The translations under genes and the position numbers were made by a program. The notes beneath the pieces are model-generated. The model saw nothing but the letters and a program-made list of their open reading frames with translations. It searched no databases and was not told where the DNA came from. DNA of 10,547 nt from an uncultured Burkholderiales bacterium. GTDB lineage: Bacteria; Pseudomonadota; Gammaproteobacteria; Burkholderiales; Burkholderiaceae. Of the stretch, positions 1-6,900 are shown in pieces. Where the stretch lies: NCBI GenBank assembly GCA_903845315.1, contig CAIMWY010000221.1, forward strand, positions 1 to 10,547. The letters are read 5' to 3'. The stretch's first letter is position 1. Every line of letters starts with the position of its first letter.

Positions 1-536
1 ACCGCGGCCCATTCCTGGAGGCACTTAACTGGGCCCGTGTCTACCAGTTGCCAGTGCTATTTATCTGCGAAGACAACCGCTGGAGCGCCACCACCGCCAG
101 TGGCCCCATGACCGCAGGTGCTGGGGCCTCAGCGCGGGCCGCGAGCTTGGACATCCCTGCTGAGAAAGTCGATGGCAACGACGTGTTGGCCGTACATGCC
201 AGCGCAGCCAAGTTGGTGGCGCACGTGCGTGGCGGCAGTGGCCCACGCTTGCTGCATGCCCACACCTACCGCGTCAAAGGCCATGTGTCGGTGGACCTGG
301 CAGCCTACCGCGACCCGGCTGAGTTGCAAGCCGCCCTGCTGACCGACCCGATTGCGCGCGCGCGTGAACGCTATCTGTCATCGCCCGGCAGCGCGGCGCA
401 AGTGCTCGACACCATCGAACGCGAGGCTCAGGCAGAGGTAGACACCGCCGTGGCCGTGGCCCATGCTGCGGCCTGGCCACTGGCCAGCGCGGCCTACACC
501 GATGTGCAAACCTTGGGAGATGGTCAATGGCTGTGA
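1..536 (+). CDS. Thiamine-diphosphate 2-oxoacid dehydrogenase E1 component, alpha subunit (5' end missing)
   Basis: This is the C-terminal 177 residues of an E1 alpha subunit; the gene enters from the left edge with its first full codon at base 3. In this family E1 alpha and beta together decarboxylate a 2-oxoacid (or acetoin) with thiamine diphosphate and pass the acyl group to an E2 lipoyl protein in the cytoplasm. The fragment starts inside the cofactor site: FLEALNWA carries the Asn that ends the GDG-x-N metal/diphosphate motif, followed by LPVLFICEDNRWSATT, a classic E1 alpha strand. The active-site loop HTYRVKGHVSVD (His codon at 282-284) matches the family TYR-x-x-GHS loop, with Val where many members have Ser. 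The stop codon overlaps the start of the beta gene by 10 bases, so translation is probably coupled. Whether the substrate is pyruvate, acetoin or a branched-chain 2-oxoacid cannot be decided here. Confidence 0.9.
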   Translation, partial: RGPFLEALNWARVYQLPVLFICEDNRWSATTASGPMTAGAGASARAASLDIPAEKVDGNDVLAVHASAAKLVAHVRGGSGPRLLHAHTYRVKGHVSVDLAAYRDPAELQAALLTDPIARARERYLSSPGSAAQVLDTIEREAQAEVDTAVAVAHAAAWPLASAAYTDVQTLGDGQWL

Positions 537-1483
537 TGACTTACGCAGAAGCGGCGGTGTTGGCCCTGCAACACGAGATGAGCGCCGACGCCAACGTGGT
601 GGTGCTGGGCGAAGACGTTGGGCGTGGCGGTATTTTTGGCCAATACAAAGGTCTGCAAGCGCAGTTTGGCGCCCAGCGCGTGATCGACACCCCCATTAGC
701 GAAGCCGCTATTTTGGGCGCGGGCGTGGGCATGGCCTTGGCGGGCTTGCGCCCAGTGGTGGAAATGCGCGTGGTCGACTTTGCGCTGTGTGGCATGGACG
801 AGATCGTCAACCAGGCCGCCAAAAACCGTTTCATGTTTGGTGGCCAAGGCCGCGTGCCCATGGTGGTGCGCATGCCGATTGGGATTTGGGACGCCTCGGC
901 GGCCCAGCACTCGCAGTCGCTGGAGAGTTGGTTTGCCCACCTGCCTGGCGTGGTGGTCGTCTGCCCCGCCACCCCGCAAGACAACTACAGCTTGTTGCGT
1001 GCCGCCTTAGCCAGTGGCGACCCGGTGGTCTATATGGAACACAAAACCCTGTGGGGTTTGAGTGGCGAGGTGGACCCCACACACACCGCCACCCTGGGTC
1101 AAGCCCACACCTTGCGTGCGGGCCACCGCGTGACGCTGGTGAGCTGGAGCAAACAGGTGCAAACCTGCGCGGACGCTTGCGCCCAACTGGCCCAACAAGG
1201 CATTGAGGTGGAGCTGATCGACCTGCGCACCATCTGGCCTTGGGACCGCAACGCGGTGCTCAGTTCGTGCGCACGCACCGGCCACTTGCTAGTGGTTCAC
1301 GAGGCCGTGCAAGCCGCAGGTTTTGGCGCCGAAATTGCGGCCACCGCCGCCGAAGCCATGGGCTGCAAGGTCAAACGATTGGGCGCACCGCGCATTCCAG
1401 TGGGCTATGCACCGGTGCTCGAAGCCGAGTCGCGCATCACTGCCGAACAGGTGATGACCGCCGTGCATGCCATGCTAAAGTGA
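527..1483 (+). CDS. 2-oxoacid dehydrogenase E1 component, beta subunit (transketolase-like)
   Basis: Complete 318-residue E1 beta subunit, slightly short of the usual 325-340. It has the pyrimidine-binding transketolase domain first (about 1-180) and the transketolase C-terminal domain after it (about 190-310). Family marks include VVLGEDVGRGGIFGQYKGL near residues 25-43, TPISEAAILGAGVGMA with Glu59 as the likely residue that activates the thiamine ring, and QHSQSLE with His128 in the active-site region. The ATG at 527 is preceded by GGGAGA at 515-520 with 6 bases of spacing and lies inside the end of the alpha gene, as is usual for E1 alpha/beta pairs. The next gene follows after only 26 bases and is a TRAP permease, not the E2 acyltransferase seen in aco or pdh operons. 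The fold assignment is certain; the substrate (pyruvate, acetoin or another 2-oxoacid) is not. Confidence 0.93.
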   Translation: MAVMTYAEAAVLALQHEMSADANVVVLGEDVGRGGIFGQYKGLQAQFGAQRVIDTPISEAAILGAGVGMALAGLRPVVEMRVVDFALCGMDEIVNQAAKNRFMFGGQGRVPMVVRMPIGIWDASAAQHSQSLESWFAHLPGVVVVCPATPQDNYSLLRAALASGDPVVYMEHKTLWGLSGEVDPTHTATLGQAHTLRAGHRVTLVSWSKQVQTCADACAQLAQQGIEVELIDLRTIWPWDRNAVLSSCARTGHLLVVHEAVQAAGFGAEIAATAAEAMGCKVKRLGAPRIPVGYAPVLEAESRITAEQVMTAVHAMLK

Positions 1484-1509
1484 TTTGCTTATCGAACTGC
1501 TCTCCTTCC

Positions 1510-2037
1510 ATGCCACATCTCCACGAACTGACGCACTTGCCCGTTGAAGTGCCGGACCCTTCTGCACAAGACGAAGTCACGGTCATCCCCTTGAAAATTG
1601 AAGACTGGCTCACCGTCATCGTGATGGGACTGTTGGCCCTGATCACTTTTGGCAATGTGTTGGTGCGCTACTTCACCAACCAATCGTTCGCTTGGACCGA
1701 AGAGTTCTCGGTGTTTCTGATGATCGTGTTGGCCTTGGTGGCGGGTTCGGCATCGGTGGCGCGCAACCGGCAAATTCGCATCGAGTACTTTGCCGACAGC
1801 GGCTCGCCTGAGCGCCAGCGCGCCCTGGCACGGATTGGCGCCATGATGGTGTTTGTCTTGTTCGGCCTGATCGCAGTGCTCAGCAGCCGCATGGTGTGGG
1901 ACGACATTCGCTTTGGCGAAACCTCGCCTGGCATTGGCGTGCCGCAGTGGTGGTACACCATTTGGTTACCGGTCATGTCGGTGGCCATTGCGGGCCGCGC
2001 CTTGGGTCTGTTCATCCGCAGAGGGCGTCGCGCATGA
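1510..2037 (+). CDS. dctQ: TRAP transporter small permease (DctQ family)
   Basis: A 175-residue membrane protein matching the DctQ small subunit of tripartite ATP-independent periplasmic (TRAP) transporters. DctQ pairs with the large permease DctM in the inner membrane for sodium- or proton-driven uptake of organic acids. Four membrane segments can be read at about residues 33-53, 67-86, 108-127 and 149-168. The family signature NVLVRYFTNQSFAWTEEFS lies between the first two, and SPGIGVPQWWYTIWLPV precedes the fourth. The start is uncertain: ATG at 1510 has no clear ribosome site, while an in-frame GTG at 1480 overlaps the E1 beta stop as GTGA and would add 10 residues by translational coupling. 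I prefer 1510 because the extra residues (VICLSNCSPS) are unlike the family. It overlaps dctM by 4 bases. Confidence 0.9.
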   Translation: MPHLHELTHLPVEVPDPSAQDEVTVIPLKIEDWLTVIVMGLLALITFGNVLVRYFTNQSFAWTEEFSVFLMIVLALVAGSASVARNRQIRIEYFADSGSPERQRALARIGAMMVFVLFGLIAVLSSRMVWDDIRFGETSPGIGVPQWWYTIWLPVMSVAIAGRALGLFIRRGRRA

Positions 2038-3332
2038 TCCCCACCCTGCTGTTTACCGCCTTTGTGGTGATGATGCTGATGGGTGTGCCCATCGGCGCCG
2101 CCTTGGGGTTGGCGGGTGCTGCCTGCATTGCCTTGGCCAATGCCGATGCGCAGTGGTTTGGCCTGTTGGCTGTGCCGCAAAACTTTTACGCGGGCTTGGG
2201 CAAATACCCCTTGCTGGCGATTCCGATGTTTGTGTTGGTCGGCTCTATCTTTGATCGCTCAGGCGTGGCTTTGCGCTTGGTGAACTTTGCCGTAGCCATC
2301 GTTGGGCGTGGCCCTGGCATGCTGCCCTTGGTGGCGATTGTGGTGGCCATGTTCTTGGGCGGCATCTCAGGCTCGGGCCCGGCCAACGCGGCGGCGGTGG
2401 GCGCGGTGATGATTTCGGCCATGTCGCGCGCTGGTTATCCAGCCGCCTTCTCGGCCAGTGTGGTGGGCGCCGCAGCGGCCACCGATATTTTGATTCCGCC
2501 TTCGGTGGCCTTCATCGTCTACTCGGTGCTGGTGCCGGGTGCCTCGGTGCCTGCACTGTTTGCAGCAGGCATGGTGCCAGGCGTGTTGGCAGGTTTGGCC
2601 TTGATCATTCCCACCGTGTGGATGGCGCGCAAGTACAAAATGGGCGCACTCGAAGCCAGTTTGCCTCGTCCAAAGTTTTGGCAAAGCCTGCGCGAAGCCT
2701 CATGGGGCTTGGCCGCACCGGTGCTGATTTTGGGCGGCATGCGCGCGGGTTGGTTCACCCCCACCGAAGCGGCCGTGGTGGCCGTGTTCTACGGTTTGTT
2801 TGTGGGTATGGTGATTCACCGCACGATTGCAGTGCGCGACCTGTTTGTGATCTTGCGCGAATCGGGTGAGTTGTCGGCCATCATCTTGTTGGTGGTGTCA
2901 CTGGCGGGCATCTTTGCTTATTCGCTCTCTACGCTCGGTGTGATCGACCCCATCACGCAGGCCATCGTCAACTCGGGCTTGGGTGAATACGGCGTGCTGG
3001 CCTTGTTGATTTTGATGCTCATCACCGTGGGCATGTTCCTCGATGGCGTGTCGATCTTTTTGATTTTTGTCCCCTTGCTATGGCCCATCGTGCAGTTCTA
3101 CAAATGGGACCCGGTGTGGTTTGGTGTCATCCTCACACTCAAGGTGGCGCTGGGTCAGTTCACGCCCCCGCTGGCGGTGAACCTGATGGTGTCGTGCCGC
3201 ATTGCCGGCGTGCGCATGGAAGAAACCGTGCGCTGGGTCGGTTGGATGCTGTTTTCGATGTTCTTGGTGATGGTGGCCGTCATCGCTTGGCCAGAATTGG
3301 CCTTGTGGCTTCCGCGCTATATGGGCTATTGA
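2034..3332 (+). CDS. dctM: TRAP transporter large permease (DctM family)
   Basis: A 432-residue polytopic membrane protein, the usual DctM length, which forms the ion-coupled translocation path of the TRAP transporter. Long hydrophobic segments run through the whole protein. Signature stretches are VPIGAALGLAGA (about 18-29), FLGGISGSGPANAAAVG (about 107-123, the small-residue re-entrant loop typical of DctM), ATDILIPPS (about 149-157), GWFTPTEAAVVAVFYG (from about 239) and LGQFTPPLAVNLMV near the C-terminus, which mirrors the first half as expected for an internally repeated transporter. The ATG at 2034 overlaps the dctQ stop as ATGA, with GAGGG at 2021-2025 as a plausible ribosome site. The ion and substrate are not evident from this subunit. 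Confidence 0.95.
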   Translation: MIPTLLFTAFVVMMLMGVPIGAALGLAGAACIALANADAQWFGLLAVPQNFYAGLGKYPLLAIPMFVLVGSIFDRSGVALRLVNFAVAIVGRGPGMLPLVAIVVAMFLGGISGSGPANAAAVGAVMISAMSRAGYPAAFSASVVGAAAATDILIPPSVAFIVYSVLVPGASVPALFAAGMVPGVLAGLALIIPTVWMARKYKMGALEASLPRPKFWQSLREASWGLAAPVLILGGMRAGWFTPTEAAVVAVFYGLFVGMVIHRTIAVRDLFVILRESGELSAIILLVVSLAGIFAYSLSTLGVIDPITQAIVNSGLGEYGVLALLILMLITVGMFLDGVSIFLIFVPLLWPIVQFYKWDPVWFGVILTLKVALGQFTPPLAVNLMVSCRIAGVRMEETVRWVGWMLFSMFLVMVAVIAWPELALWLPRYMGY

Positions 3333-3367
3333 TTCTGCGATCATTGATTTTTTATAAGGAGACAACC

Positions 3368-4405
3368 ATGAAACTTCGTCGAACCCTCTTGAGCATGCTG
3401 GCTGCGGCCACCGCTCTGGCCGCCTTCTCGCTGGCTGCACCTGCGCAAACAAGCTACAAAGCGGAATACCGCATGTCACTGGTGCTTGGGCCACCTACGC
3501 CGTGGGGCCAAGCTGGCAAGCTGTGGGCCGACATGGTGAAAGAGCGTACCCAAGGGCGCATCAACATCAAGCTCTATCCCGGTGTGTCGCTGATCCAAGG
3601 CGACCAAACGCGCGAATTCAGCGCATTGCGCCAAGGTGTGATCGACATGGCCGTGGGCTCAACCATCAACTGGTCGCCGCAGGTGAAAGAGCTCAACCTG
3701 TTCTCGCTGCCGTTCTTGATGCCCGACTACGCCGCGCTGGACGCTTTGACCCAAGGCGAAGTCGGCAAGAAAATTTTTCAAACCCTCGACAAATCGGGCG
3801 TGGTGCCACTGGGCTGGGGTGAGAACGGTTACCGTGAGTTGACCAACTCCAAGCGCGTCATCAAGTCGCCCGAAGACCTCAAGGGCATGAAGATTCGTGT
3901 GGTGGGTTCACCCATCTTCTCCGACATGTTCAGCGCCATGGGCGCCAACCCCACGCAAATGAGCTGGGCCGATGCGCAGCCTGCCCTCTCAAGCGGCGCA
4001 GTAGATGGCCAAGAAAACCCCTTGTTCTTGTTCACTGTGCTCAAGATGCACACCGTGGGCCAAAAGTTTGTCACCACTTGGGGCTACATGGCCGATCCGC
4101 TGATCTTTGTGGTGAACAAAGAAATTTGGAGCTCGTGGAGCGCGGCTGACCAAGCCATCGTGCGCCAAGCCGCCATTGAAGCGGGACAACAAGAAATTGT
4201 CATCGCCCGCAAAGGCTTGGTCGAAGCCGACAAACCCGTGCTCAAAGACATTGCCGCCATGGGCGTGACCGTGACCCAGCTCAGCGCCGCCGAACGTGAC
4301 GCTTTTGTCAAAGTCACCCGTCCCGTGTACGACAAATGGAAAAACACCGTGGGTGTGGACCTGGTGAACATGGCTGAAAAAGCCATTTCAGCACGCAAGA
4401 AATAA
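3368..4405 (+). CDS. dctP: TRAP transporter periplasmic solute-binding protein (DctP family)
   Basis: A 345-residue exported binding protein that captures the substrate in the periplasm for DctQM. The N-terminus MKLRRTLLSMLAAATALAAF is a Sec signal peptide with probable cleavage after APA at residue 26. Family features follow in order: PWGQAGKLWADMVKERTQGRINIKLYPG, FSALRQGVIDMAVGS, LKGMKIRV with Arg177 as the expected carboxylate-gripping arginine, then ALSSGAVDGQENP with the QEN motif at 215-217. This supports an organic-acid ligand; which one is unknown. The start is well supported by AAGGAG at 3356-3361 with 6-base spacing, the strongest ribosome site in this operon, which suits a binding protein needed in excess over the permeases. 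It starts 35 bases after dctM and is followed by a strong terminator. Confidence 0.95.
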   Translation: MKLRRTLLSMLAAATALAAFSLAAPAQTSYKAEYRMSLVLGPPTPWGQAGKLWADMVKERTQGRINIKLYPGVSLIQGDQTREFSALRQGVIDMAVGSTINWSPQVKELNLFSLPFLMPDYAALDALTQGEVGKKIFQTLDKSGVVPLGWGENGYRELTNSKRVIKSPEDLKGMKIRVVGSPIFSDMFSAMGANPTQMSWADAQPALSSGAVDGQENPLFLFTVLKMHTVGQKFVTTWGYMADPLIFVVNKEIWSSWSAADQAIVRQAAIEAGQQEIVIARKGLVEADKPVLKDIAAMGVTVTQLSAAERDAFVKVTRPVYDKWKNTVGVDLVNMAEKAISARKK

Positions 4406-4424
4406 GCTGCGCTGTCCCTGAGCC

Positions 4425-4462
4425 AACAAGCCGTAATGCCGAAAGGCGTTGCGGCTTGTTTT
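4425..4462 (+). terminator. Strong rho-independent terminator after the E1-TRAP operon
   Basis: A long hairpin starts 19 bases after the dctP stop. The left arm AACAAGCCGTAATGCC pairs with GGCGTTGCGGCTTGTT around a GAAA tetraloop. All 16 positions pair, counting two G-U pairs, and the stem runs into TTTT at 4459-4462. The outer nine base pairs are perfect. This marks the end of the E1-dctQMP transcript and separates it from the universal stress protein gene. Confidence 0.92.
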
Positions 4463-4513
4463 ATGGATCAATTAAATAAAGAACACTTTTTGAGTCGCTT
4501 CATTTGTACTTAC

Positions 4514-4555
4514 TTGATCAAAGTCACACCACGCCACACCAATTCAACCTACATT
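4514..4555 (+). promoter_or_regulatory. Putative FNR/ANR-type promoter of the universal stress protein gene
   Basis: TTGATCAAAGTCAC at 4514-4527 matches the FNR/ANR dyad TTGAT-N4-(A/G)TCAA at all but the last position. Its centre is 4520.5. TACATT at 4550-4555 matches the -10 consensus at four of six positions, including the key T-A and final T. A start point about 7 bases after it, near 4562, would put the box centre at -41.5, the standard class II activator position, and no good -35 hexamer is present. The surrounding 4463-4560 is AT-rich compared with the genes. The dyad and spacing are seen directly; regulation by an FNR-family protein is inference. Confidence 0.6.
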
Positions 4556-4586
4556 GAACACACACACAAACCCCAAGGAGCACTGC

Positions 4587-5012
4587 ATGAAACTATTAGT
4601 CGCCGTTGATGGATCCAAAAACGCCTTGTCTGCCGCCAAGTACGCCGCCAAGATGGCTGCATCTGTGAAGGACGAGAGTCACATCACGATCATTTCTGTG
4701 CACGACGACACAGCGCTCAAACATTTGAAAAAATACGTGCCCAAAGACACCGTGAGTGAATACCTGCGCGGTCTGAGCGAAAAAGACATCGCCAGCGCGC
4801 AAAAGCTATTCGACAAGATGGGCGTGGCCCATGACATGGTGATTCGTTTTGGGCACCCTGCCGAACAAATCAAGGCCGAGTCGGAGTCGGGCAAGTTCGA
4901 CTTGATCGTGATGGGCTCCAAAGGCCGTTCGTCCATCAAAGACTTGGTGGTCGGCTCGGTAGCCCACAAGGTGTTGGCCATTGCCAAGGTGCCTGTGCTA
5001 TTGGTGAAGTGA
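4587..5012 (+). CDS. Universal stress protein, single UspA domain (ATP-binding type)
   Basis: A 141-residue cytoplasmic protein, the usual length for a single Usp domain. It starts MKLLVAVDGSKNA, with the adenine-binding Asp8. The nucleotide motif G-2x-G-9x-G-S is exact: Gly110, Gly113, Gly123 and Ser124 in GSKGRSSIKDLVVGS. This places it in the ATP-binding (MJ0577-like) branch rather than the E. coli UspA branch that does not bind ATP. Such proteins are induced by stress, starvation or low oxygen and may act as dimeric signalling proteins. The ATG at 4587 has AAGGAG at 4575-4580. It lies just after a TRAP operon, recalling TeaD next to TeaABC in Halomonas, but a strong terminator and a separate promoter argue that it is expressed on its own. 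Its last 15 bases overlap the end of the convergent hydrolase gene. Confidence 0.95.
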   Translation: MKLLVAVDGSKNALSAAKYAAKMAASVKDESHITIISVHDDTALKHLKKYVPKDTVSEYLRGLSEKDIASAQKLFDKMGVAHDMVIRFGHPAEQIKAESESGKFDLIVMGSKGRSSIKDLVVGSVAHKVLAIAKVPVLLVK

Positions 5013-5861
5013 TCCCACAAAATCCAGCAGCAGTAGGTTGAACCCGACGGGATCTTCCACCTCGGGCAAGTGTCCAATGCCGACCAGCTCCACCAAACGC
5101 CCATTGGGCAATTGGGGCAAGAGCAGGTCGGCATTGTCTTGTCGCGGGTTCGTCTGGTCTTCGCTGCCTTGCACCAACAGCACCGGCATGGTCAGGGCCG
5201 ATGCCAAGTCGGGCGTGTAGAAGTCACTCAACCTGAACGACACCGCGCGCAACAAGCCCGCCCCCTGCGTGCCCCGCGTGACTTCGCCCAACATGGCGCG
5301 CAACTCAGGTGAAGCGTGGGGACCCACCAAGTTGTCCACGCCGGCATCGCCGTATTGGTAGCTGCCCAAGCGGATGCGCCGAGCGCGTGCCTCAAACTTC
5401 TCTCGGCGTTCTGGGCTGACTTGCTTTTGGCCCACACCCGTGCCTGTCAAGATCAAACGCTGCACGCGCTGCGGATGACGCATGGCAAAGGCCTGTGCCA
5501 CCACCGAGCCAAACGAGTTGCCACACAGGACAAACTGTTGCAGCCCCAAGGCTTGCGTGAAGTCCGCCACGGCTTGAGCGTAGTCGGCATCGCTGGGGTG
5601 CTCGGTCTTGAGGTTGTCGCTCATCCAGTAGCCGGGCGCATTCCAAGCGACCACGCGAAAGTGTTGACTCAAGGCCGCAAACTGAAAGCGGTAGTAAGTG
5701 GCATTGCTGCCAATCCCATGCAAAAACAACACACAAGGCGCATCGACAGGCCCCGCCTCGATGTAAGAAAAACGGTCACCCAGGTAGCGCACTTGAGCAT
5801 CCAATGGAATACGTGCGAACTGAACTTCGGGCAGTGCAGGAAAGGCCATGGGCTGTGTCAT
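4998..5861 (-). CDS. Alpha/beta-fold hydrolase (MhpC-like)
   Basis: A 287-residue alpha/beta hydrolase with a complete, well-ordered active site: oxyanion motif HGIGS at 48-52, nucleophile elbow GNSFGS with Ser116, acid Asp235 in QGSEDQTNP, and His264 in GIGHLPEVEDP. A cap region lies between about 140 and 215. No signal peptide is visible, so it is probably cytoplasmic. The length and the HG-x-G-x-x-AT motif resemble C-C bond hydrolases of aromatic meta-cleavage pathways, but esterase, haloperoxidase-like or lactonase roles fit the same fold, so the substrate is open. I chose ATG at 5861 (MTQPMAFPALPEV) because upstream residues do not look like the family and would run into the divergent gene's leader; it lacks a clear ribosome site, so the start is tentative. 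The stop TAG lies inside the universal stress protein gene. Confidence 0.85.
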   Translation of the reverse strand: MTQPMAFPALPEVQFARIPLDAQVRYLGDRFSYIEAGPVDAPCVLFLHGIGSNATYYRFQFAALSQHFRVVAWNAPGYWMSDNLKTEHPSDADYAQAVADFTQALGLQQFVLCGNSFGSVVAQAFAMRHPQRVQRLILTGTGVGQKQVSPERREKFEARARRIRLGSYQYGDAGVDNLVGPHASPELRAMLGEVTRGTQGAGLLRAVSFRLSDFYTPDLASALTMPVLLVQGSEDQTNPRQDNADLLLPQLPNGRLVELVGIGHLPEVEDPVGFNLLLLDFVGSLHQ

Positions 5862-5934
5862 GATCAGTGCCAATTTGAAGGGGCCAAGATGTGGCGACGC
5901 GTTGCATCCTACCCGCAGGTTTGAGGACATACAC

Positions 5935-6900
5935 ATGAAGCATTGGATGATGGTTTTGTTAACGGCACTGGGTGTCGCCGCAGGTTCTGCCGGAGCGCAA
6001 GAGTGGCCCACCAGGCCGATCAAGTTGATCGTGCCCTACCCAGCAGGGGGAGGCGTGGATGTGATGGCACGGGCCCTGGCCCAACGTCTGCAAGACAAAT
6101 GGCAGCAACCCATCACCATCGACAACCGCCCAGGTGCCAACACCTTGATTGGCGCCGAAGCAGTGGCGCGCGCCACCGACAACCACACCCTGCTGTTCAC
6201 CACCGACGCCACCTTCACCATCAACCCCCACCTCTACAGCAAGCTGCCCTATGACGCCGAGAAAGACTTTGCGCCCGTCACGCAGTTGGTGGCCTTTAGC
6301 CAAATGCTGGTGGCCAACGCCAGTCTGCCTGCCAACAACCTCAAAGAGTTGTTGGTCTTGGCCAATGAAAAACCAGGGTCTTTGTCCTATGCCTCGTATG
6401 GGCCAGGCAGCCAACCTCAGTTGGCGACAGAAATGCTCAAGCAAAAGGCCGGTGTGTTCATCGTGCACATTCCTTACCGCGGTATTCCGCAAGCGGTGAC
6501 CGCGGTGGTGAGTGGTGAAGTGCCGCTCACGTGGTCGGGCATTGTGTCGGCGCGGGCGCATATTGCGAGCAAGCGCATCAAGCCCTTGGCCTACGGCGGC
6601 AAAACCCGTGCAGCGGCCTATCCCGATGTGCCCACCATGACCGAGTTGGGTTTTCCTGAGGTGGATGCCAATGTGTGGGTGGGTGTGTTTGCGCCCGCCA
6701 GCTTTGCACCTGCCTTGGTCAACCGTATGCACCGCGACATCTTGGCCGTGATCAGCGAGCCCGACTTTCGCAGCAAAGAAATCGAAGGCAAGTCGTACGA
6801 CTTTGTGGGTGCAGGCCCAGACGAGTTTCGTCGCCACATCCGCAGCGAAAGCGCTTCACGCAGAAGCACCATCAAGGCCTCAGGCACCGTGATCGAATGA
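5935..6900 (+). CDS. Bug/TctC-family periplasmic substrate-binding protein (1 of 3)
   Basis: A 321-residue exported protein of the Bug (TctC) family. These bind carboxylates or other small organic molecules in the periplasm, some serving tripartite tricarboxylate transporters and many having no dedicated permease. A Sec signal peptide (MKHWMMVLLTALGVAAGSAGA, cleavage about residue 21) leads into WPTRPIKLIVPYPAGGGVDV, the first ligand loop with Asp42. Later marks are TLLFTTDATFTINPHLY, LPYDAEKDFAPVT and VHIPYRGIPQAVTAVVSGEV. The ATG at 5935 has GAGGA at 5923-5927. It is divergent from the minus-strand hydrolase, with 73 bases between starts that should hold both promoters, though I could not identify either. 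Its stop overlaps the next start as ATGA. The C-terminal stretch SESASRRSTIKASG is unlike the family; see findings. The ligand is unknown. Confidence 0.92.
   Translation: MKHWMMVLLTALGVAAGSAGAQEWPTRPIKLIVPYPAGGGVDVMARALAQRLQDKWQQPITIDNRPGANTLIGAEAVARATDNHTLLFTTDATFTINPHLYSKLPYDAEKDFAPVTQLVAFSQMLVANASLPANNLKELLVLANEKPGSLSYASYGPGSQPQLATEMLKQKAGVFIVHIPYRGIPQAVTAVVSGEVPLTWSGIVSARAHIASKRIKPLAYGGKTRAAAYPDVPTMTELGFPEVDANVWVGVFAPASFAPALVNRMHRDILAVISEPDFRSKEIEGKSYDFVGAGPDEFRRHIRSESASRRSTIKASGTVIE

Noticed and set aside
48..50. TTG at 48 as the start of the first gene
   Set aside because: The frame is open to the left edge and the residues before it (FLEALNWARVYQ) are conserved E1 alpha sequence, so the gene is truncated by the window rather than starting here.
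524..984. Long minus-strand open frames opposite the E1 beta gene
   Set aside because: They are antisense shadows of a strongly conserved gene; their translations are low-complexity (His/Pro/Ala/Thr-rich) and have no ribosome sites or recognisable domains.
1240..1509. Upstream extension of the DctQ frame into the E1 beta gene
   Set aside because: The extra residues are out-of-frame E1 beta sequence, with no resemblance to DctQ proteins. Only the GTG at 1480 deserves mention as an alternative start.
5862..5934. Divergent promoter or LysR-type operator between the MhpC-like hydrolase and the first Bug gene
   Set aside because: Promoters must lie nearby, but I found no convincing -35/-10 pair or T-N11-A dyad on either strand in these 73 bases.
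5959..6837. A 292-codon minus-strand open frame opposite the first Bug gene
   Set aside because: The + strand reading is a complete Bug protein with signal peptide and ribosome site; the antisense peptide is Gly/His/Arg-rich and matches nothing I know, as expected from high-GC codon bias.
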